Assembly: GCF_000764305.2 (NCBI RefSeq)
Contig: NW_025935099.1
Coordinates: 27,380 to 91,379, forward strand
Source of the DNA: Hyalella azteca
Taxonomy: Eukaryota > Arthropoda > Malacostraca > Amphipoda > Hyalellidae
DNA: 64,000 nt
Direction of reading: 5' to 3'
The notes under the pieces are model-generated. The model was not told the DNA's origin. It saw only the letters and a program-made list of their open reading frames with translations, and made no database searches. Position numbers and translations under genes: made by a program. This document shows, in pieces, positions 58,001-64,000 of this stretch (the stretch's first letter is position 1; the number at the start of each line of letters is the position of its first letter).

Positions 58001-60800
58001 GCAGCGGCCGCTCTGTCAGGCCTCCAAGTCTAAATTCTTTCCAAGAAACGCCTCACTAAATAGAAGCCTTTCTGAAGGCCTCGCTGGTGTTTGTGTATCA
58101 CGTGTTTGGTTGAGTTTGAGCTCGAAAAACATCGCAACATCTGGCAATCAACGATCGGGCGCAAATTGAATCTGGTTCACAAGGCTCTCTGACCTCTGGC
58201 GTGGCTTAACGTATTTATGAACTGAGTTCACAGCGAGGTGGGCCGCGAATGCTGCATTCTGCCGCAGATTCACTCAGAGTGCGTATGAAGTATATTCCGT
58301 TACAAGAACATATTTCTCTTGTGTCACCGGTAAGGTAGTAAATCTTCCTAAATTAGTGAAGCACTCTTTGTTTATTCCGCAGGATGTATGAAAAATTTAC
58401 AAGGTGAAAAAAAAGACTAAAATGAAACGATATTTCTGCAATTAACCTTGAAACTGAGTATATAGATTTCAATGCAAACACTATTTTCATGGAAATGGTT
58501 TTCGGAAAGATAATTTGTAAGCGTTATTTTGTGAGCGTGAACTCGGAGCAGCCAGTCCGTCATTCGGAAATAGCAATTCAAATTGAAACTGGTATGTTAA
58601 AGCTAGTCCCTTTCACGCTCAAACGTTCTACCGTGATGAAAACTCTGAAAACGACATAGGTTATTAAAATTCGGCACGGCGCTGTATTTCATTTTTCTCA
58701 GCTTTCAAATTTTTCAACTCCTCAACTCTCGAGTCTCTAATTAAAACTTCTAAAAATGTCCTAGAAGCTCTCGCGAACGTATGGTCGCGATGATGGAGGT
58801 TTTGATAAGAGCTACGACTTCGACGGAAAAATTTTCTCGCAATAATTCTAACCAAAAGCTCTATAGTGTAGAATTTGCATCGAAAAAGCTATTTATAACC
58901 GTCTACTTCAATGAATAGTGCAATTATTTAGGAGCTTGTAATTTGTCGTTTGATTGTCGAAATCTAATTTTGAATTATTGAACACCCGATTCTATGTTAC
59001 CGAAATAATTGATTAGCATTCTAAATCACAGTCGACTCGTACCGTTATGCAAAATAATGAAATTTAGAAATTGTTTCATAATTAATAATAAAGAAGCAAT
59101 TTTCATCTGAAGCAAAATAATTTTTTGAAAACATATTACTGAATTCACTTGGAACATCAATTAGTTCACACAAATTTAATGTTTCGTGTTTCTACGCTAC
59201 CGTACATATGAAAATTTCCTATAGCAGAAGAGCGTTCCTTGTATAAGTCGCTAATTTATTCTGACTATCGAGGGCGCATCATCTGGTCAGAAAAGTTGAA
59301 CTGAACGTGCATACTATTGTTGTATCGCTGTGAACTCGAATAATTTATTCGAGACCCCCAATATGTATAATCTACTTATTTTAATAAGCATGACATCTTG
59401 AACGATAGGATTTATCAAATTTGATTCCATTTGATTTGATGGTCTGAACCATTTTCTTTGCCCCTTTGCTGAGACCATCATGGCTTTTAGATAACTTAAA
59501 TAAAATGTTGAAGGGACAATTTTGTCACGAATAAGCATTTTTCTCACCGTTCGGTACAATTTATTTTCTTCTGACGTATTCCAAGCAGTGCTTATTTTTC
59601 AGCCGTCCTATATAGTTTGAATCCAGTCCCTATTTATTGCTGTATTAATACTGAAGGTAGGCTGTATGCTGGTAGCATAGATTTAGGGTTACACGATATT
59701 TACCGAGCATATAAACTCTAGTTTCATGGACGGTTTTGTCTCATTGACTTATCGTAGAAATTCTCTATAGACGTAACCTATTTCCGTGAAGCTTATACGA
59801 ATCCCCCATGCGCGTCTCAAAACAACAAAATGCTGTTATTTTCTGCTCATAACTTATTCATTGAAGCTCCTACAAGTATTTTTGTGCCTAGTTTTTATGG
59901 TCTCATTTCTGCCTCTGTGTTGTATACCACCACTTCGAAGAGGGTCTAATGAAAATTCGGCGTTTTATTAATTTTGTTTTCGTCCTTATTAATTTTCGTC
60001 TGCGCAATGACAAAGATCTAATCTTAATCATACGATAATGAGCTTAATCGTTCGCAGTCAATCCGCCTTCATTCTAAAGGCCCTTATAGTGGTTATAAGG
60101 CCAGCCACCTTCATGATTAAGGCCCTTTGGTGGTTGTTCTTATGACGAACCCTACTTATGGTTCATCATAAGTACCATAGTAAGTAACTCATCATAAGTA
60201 ACTCATTCAACATTCCGTATATAATTCTACATTCCGTATATATATCATTAATCATCACATGAATTATATCATTATAAATTATTTTCTTTTTTTTACTGGT
60301 AATTGATCCTCAGTTTACGTAGATACAAAGTGAATTAACGTAAAATGTATAATGCAACTATTCATTGAAATGCTATGAAAAATAACGGTAGACAGCACAT
60401 GCAAATAAAGTTGTTAGGCGATTGGCGTGGACGTGGACTAAAATCAATGGAGTTATTTGTCTAGGAGCTCAATACAAGGAAAGATAGGAAGTAAGAGAGT
60501 TATTTTTGAAAAAGTGTAATCTACCTAGAGGTTATCACGGGCGAGCTGTGCCAACGAGAATAGAACGAGTCGTACAAACATTTGTCAGCTTCCCGTTTTA
60601 CGAGAATAACTTGCACAAAAAAAATAAAATTTTCGTATGTGTACTAGATTCAATAACAAGAAATAAGTTTGAACCTGCTAGAGCTCCCCAAAAATAAATA
60701 ATAATAGATTCATAGAGCTTAATTTTTCCAGATTTTTTGGAGCGCTAATTGGTTTAAAAATTCGATGAAGCCTTGACGTCATTAATTGAGTTTTTACAAA
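55022..60800. other. No gene recognised
   Basis: Frames under 82 codons. Two of them (55,119-55,358 plus; 58,664-58,855 minus) lengthen if TAR is sense, but their sequences match no family I know. Confidence 0.5.
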
Positions 60801-60823
60801 ATGCCCGTAACCTAACTATATTT

Positions 60824-61216
60824 TTAAATATTCAGCCGACGCTGCACCGTCGTTGGGCAACAAACTTTTAAACAAGCAACTTGTGCATCGTATAACGAAA
60901 TTGGCTTAGATTTTTCAATTTTATAGTCGCTAGAAGAAAATAAAAATATTATTTCGTTATGTTTTACTTCCATTTGTCCGTTATATCTCTTTAAATTATT
61001 TCTTAATGTTATTGGCCAGTTGACCAGAAATTGAGAAAATTTGCCAGTTGCTTCCCCCTCTCGTTCTTGTAAAATTTCTCGATATCTGACTTTGTCCCAA
61101 GCGTCGTCCTTGTTGTCGAGATCAATGTCTAAGGATGCATAAGATCCTTTGCGGCACAGCCGACGGCAAAGATCCCTACCCTTCTTACTGCGGACCCATG
61201 TGATCCTCTTGGCCAT
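60824..61216 (-). CDS. Hypothetical protein, 130 codons
   Basis: Starts MAKRITWVRSKKGRDLCRRL and is basic at the N-terminus, with several Cys. The upstream in-frame sequence, which contains one TAG, reads STLLLLASST-stop-ANCQPSY, like a signal peptide cut before Cys. The stop is TAA; reading on, three more TAR codons precede a TGA. Family unknown. Low confidence because frames of this size arise by chance. Confidence 0.3.
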   Translation of the reverse strand: MAKRITWVRSKKGRDLCRRLCRKGSYASLDIDLDNKDDAWDKVRYREILQEREGEATGKFSQFLVNWPITLRNNLKRYNGQMEVKHNEIIFLFSSSDYKIEKSKPISLYDAQVACLKVCCPTTVQRRLNI

Positions 61217-61439
61217 TTGTGAGCAACTTATGCCTGCGTAAGAAGGTTGACAATTTGCCTAAGTTGAGCTTGCAAGTAGCAGTAAAGTTGAGGAAAAGCG
61301 CGAGTTTTAAGCTCGGCAACTTGTCACGATTTGCCTCAGGCGCGCCTCTAGCTGTTCACCGTGTCGTAATAAAACACCCAAATGAATCAGAAGCGGTAAA
61401 TTCTGGCGCTGAGGGTAATCGAGAGAAATTTTATTGATC

Positions 61440-64000
61440 TGCCATAAATCTTGTTGAATTAACATAACGGCTCAATGAATAGTCTCCACGAAAAATATTA
61501 TATCGCTTTAATCAAATTAAAAAAACCATATAAATCGCTTGAATCCAGTGAGAATCAAAGGCACCATTTAAATACCGTCTGCATTTATTTGGTCGTTTCA
61601 TTTCCTTTTACTTGCATAACGAAGCGAAGCTTTTTTGAGTAAGATTCTTGAACAAAGGTGCGAAGGAAATTCTTTCAACTTGAGATACTTGAGCCTCTCA
61701 CGACAATGAGACGCTTTTAGAAGTACGCGCATGATCTGAATTTCAAGTGTTACTTCTCACTTGGCTTTCGCTTAGATCACATTGAGAGTTCGAAATGCAA
61801 ATTTGCACATTTTAATTTTTGCGATAACTTCAACGAGCTAAAACTGTTCTGCCATTTATTTTGAAGTGAGATCTATACTTTATTTTTAATTTGTATACTT
61901 CCCACTACTATGACATATTTTGTTATAGCTGCTGCTTTGAAAAATAGTGCATAGCTCACACAGTGACATTATACGTGGTCTCAGACAAACGCCATCTGAC
62001 GCTGCTCTTACACTGCGCCTCCCGCCGGGCACCGCAATATTCCTTTGACATTATTACGTTGACTTTTGTTCCATAAATAATTCAAAGAAACATTTTAAAG
62101 ACTAAACATTCCATTGACTGCAATTGGTGTGGCGTCGCTCAGCTCAGTATAATACTTAACACATGGGACTTGGATTGACAATCGGGTCTCTTAATAGAAA
62201 GATTAAGTGCTCTTCAACGTATGAATGCATTATCATGTCCTAGAAAAAGTTCTGTCATTAATTATAAAATCATCTAGAGTTGATGCCCGCGATGCAGAGA
62301 AGCCATGAGTGAACCCATACTCGCGTACTACGTTTTGAATTTTATAAGTTACCTCGCTCGATTGTTTTTTATGAATGACACTAATAATAATACCATGCAT
62401 GTACTCGGTCGCTCAAGATACGATGTAGCAATAAAATATTAAATTTTATTTGCATAACTGCGATACATGTGAGATCGCCACAAATATCGCTGTTCAGTAG
62501 ATGATCAAATAGCGGTTTCAAAAGATTTATTTTCTCCTCGTTTTGTGGAAACAGTGTTTCAGTGCTGTTCTTTTCAGTATAAAAAGTACGGGGCGTAGAT
62601 TTCGTAGTTAGAAAATTAAGTTTTTTCTCTATACTCTGTCGCATAAAGGTGATATAAAGGCTAGCTTCTTCCGTTCTGCGCGTTTTACGTGCTTCAGACG
62701 ATGAAGAAGTACGTACGAGTTTTTGTACACCGACTCGTATAATAACTTACCCTTACTGAGCCCTTATTCTTTGTTTACTCTTATCAGGAGAGTCCTCTTC
62801 TGAAGTGATGTAATTAATAACTGGAATCTTGTCGTCCGCTTCGGTATTAATTAGCTTGCGCAAATGTTATTACGACGTTTGAACGATGCAATTGCATTTT
62901 AGTAACATAACATGATTTGAAAATTACGAACAAAATTATTAGGGACATCAGCAAAAAAAACTATTACCGAGTTAGCGTTTATAAATAAACAAGCGAATCT
63001 TCGTACGGATACCGCATTGAATTCCACTACAGATCTATGAAGAGCACATGAGCTTACACGTGAACATTAATTTATTATAAATGCCGTAATAAGTTTTGTA
63101 CCACACATCATCAACTTTAAAAAAAGATCAACACGAAATAGCATTCCATTGAAAGTGCCAATTGCGGAGGTTAATATATGATAAGTTGGCAAGCTCCATA
63201 ATTGAAATGAAGTAGCAGCAAACATTGCGTGTCGAGTAAATTAGACGACTGAATGTAATGAGACAACTGAAGTGGGACGACAGACGTTCTGGTGACAGTT
63301 TGCCTGAAGTCGGGCCGATCAAGTGTCTCCAGGTTATCGGTAATCGCTGCGAAATAGTTTGACTGTGATGGTGAAAGTCACAATCCTTCATGGTTTATAA
63401 TTATATTGTAATAAATTATTAAAGTAATAGCGTTATAATTATTTTCGCAAAATCGAGGGTTTAGGCTCTTACGAAAATATCTATACTGGGTAATTTTATT
63501 TTTTTAGATAACGCATCTAAACAGAAACGATGATGTCCTGACTCTAATATTAAATTAGATGAACTTTGGAACCAACATCCGGCCATTAAAAACTATTGAA
63601 AACTTTTGTGTTTGAAAGTGTAGATATTTTTCACCGAAATTAATCATAGTAAATAATTTGCTCGCAGATTAAAAAATTATTCATTCGTAAATTGTAAAAT
63701 TTGAATCATTATAAATAAGCACAAACGCGTTTGGACGGCCTCGGGGCGGCTTGGTCACAGCTCGTTGGGGCTGAAATCTGTTAAGTGGAAGCAGAGAATT
63801 GTGACGAAAATGAGTGGCCAGCGTCAGGCGTTGGTGCGATTCTGCACAATCTGCTCCATGAATGACACTTCAATTAAGATGTCGCTGATTGGGTGCTTCA
63901 CTCCCCCAACCTACGCTGTTCGTCTCAACGTTTGATCGTCCGTCGCGCGGCAAAAACTTCTAGCTCCACCGCCTTGACAATCACCAACAGAAATGTTCTG
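61440..64000. other. No gene recognised
   Basis: AT-rich, frames under 90 codons, no repeat arrays seen. Confidence 0.55.

Noticed and set aside
36400..64000. Many 100-170-codon frames that become open if TAA/TAG are read as sense (e.g. near 38.5, 51.5, 55.1, 58.8 kb)
   Set aside because: With TGA as the only stop and this AT content, I estimate on the order of a hundred TGA-free stretches of at least 130 codons in 33 kb over six frames. None shows a known domain, so they cannot support recoding; only the 1,416-codon frame can.
1..64000. CRISPR arrays, bacterial operons, rRNA or tRNA genes
   Set aside because: Tandem arrays here have no spacer structure, and I saw no cloverleaf with conserved A/B boxes and no rRNA sequence. 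A tRNA could still be missed by eye.

Overview
The window looks like nuclear DNA of an arthropod, probably a crustacean. That is inferred from gene structure, a Jockey-like LINE, a TA-target MITE and very dense minisatellites; nothing in it names a species. Gene density is low and no prokaryotic signal was seen.

Left part (1-31,060). The dominant gene is on the minus strand, from an ATG at 31,058-31,060 down to about 6,650. It is the alpha subunit of the Ral GTPase-activating protein (RALGAPA1/2 family; Drosophila CG5521). I could place 25 exons. Splice sites and phases are coherent for most of them, and the order matches the vertebrate protein from the first residues to the conserved RDLSGKFSWD block. 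The C-terminal catalytic Rap/Ran-GAP exons are not in the window. The last visible exon has an in-frame TGA at a conserved Arg position, an apparent 1-nt frameshift, and a 36-bp minisatellite inside its coding sequence. Introns and the 3' side hold about 15 minisatellites, a partial exon duplication, a 1-kb element with terminal inverted repeats, and a MITE nested in a dead LINE. Intron 1 contains a 424-base run of N. Two GC-rich stretches near the left edge (502-622 and about 1,526-1,668) look like exons of another, plus-strand gene; one resembles an F-box.

Right part (31,100-64,000). Just upstream of the RALGAPA start, in the same orientation, lies a reading frame of about 1,416 codons (35,866 to a TGA at 31,616-31,618). 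It encodes a receptor-like protein: kringle, beta-rich region, kringle, beta-rich region, thrombospondin type 1 repeat, two Ig-like domains, transmembrane helix and short cytoplasmic tail. The frame has no frameshift and no internal TGA, yet contains about 32 in-frame TAA/TAG codons, several inside recognisable domains. The pattern fits a code in which UAA and UAG are sense (Gln reads naturally) and UGA is the only stop. It does not fit a decaying pseudogene. No animal nuclear genome known to me uses that code. The choices are foreign DNA (chimeric assembly or transfer) or a recoded gene. The critical interval is 31,061-31,616, which contains no N run.

Beyond 36.4 kb I see no gene I can name. 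There are several short open frames, some of which would lengthen if TAR were sense, but at this base composition such frames arise by chance and are not evidence. Minisatellites are much rarer here than in the left part, which also hints at a discontinuity.
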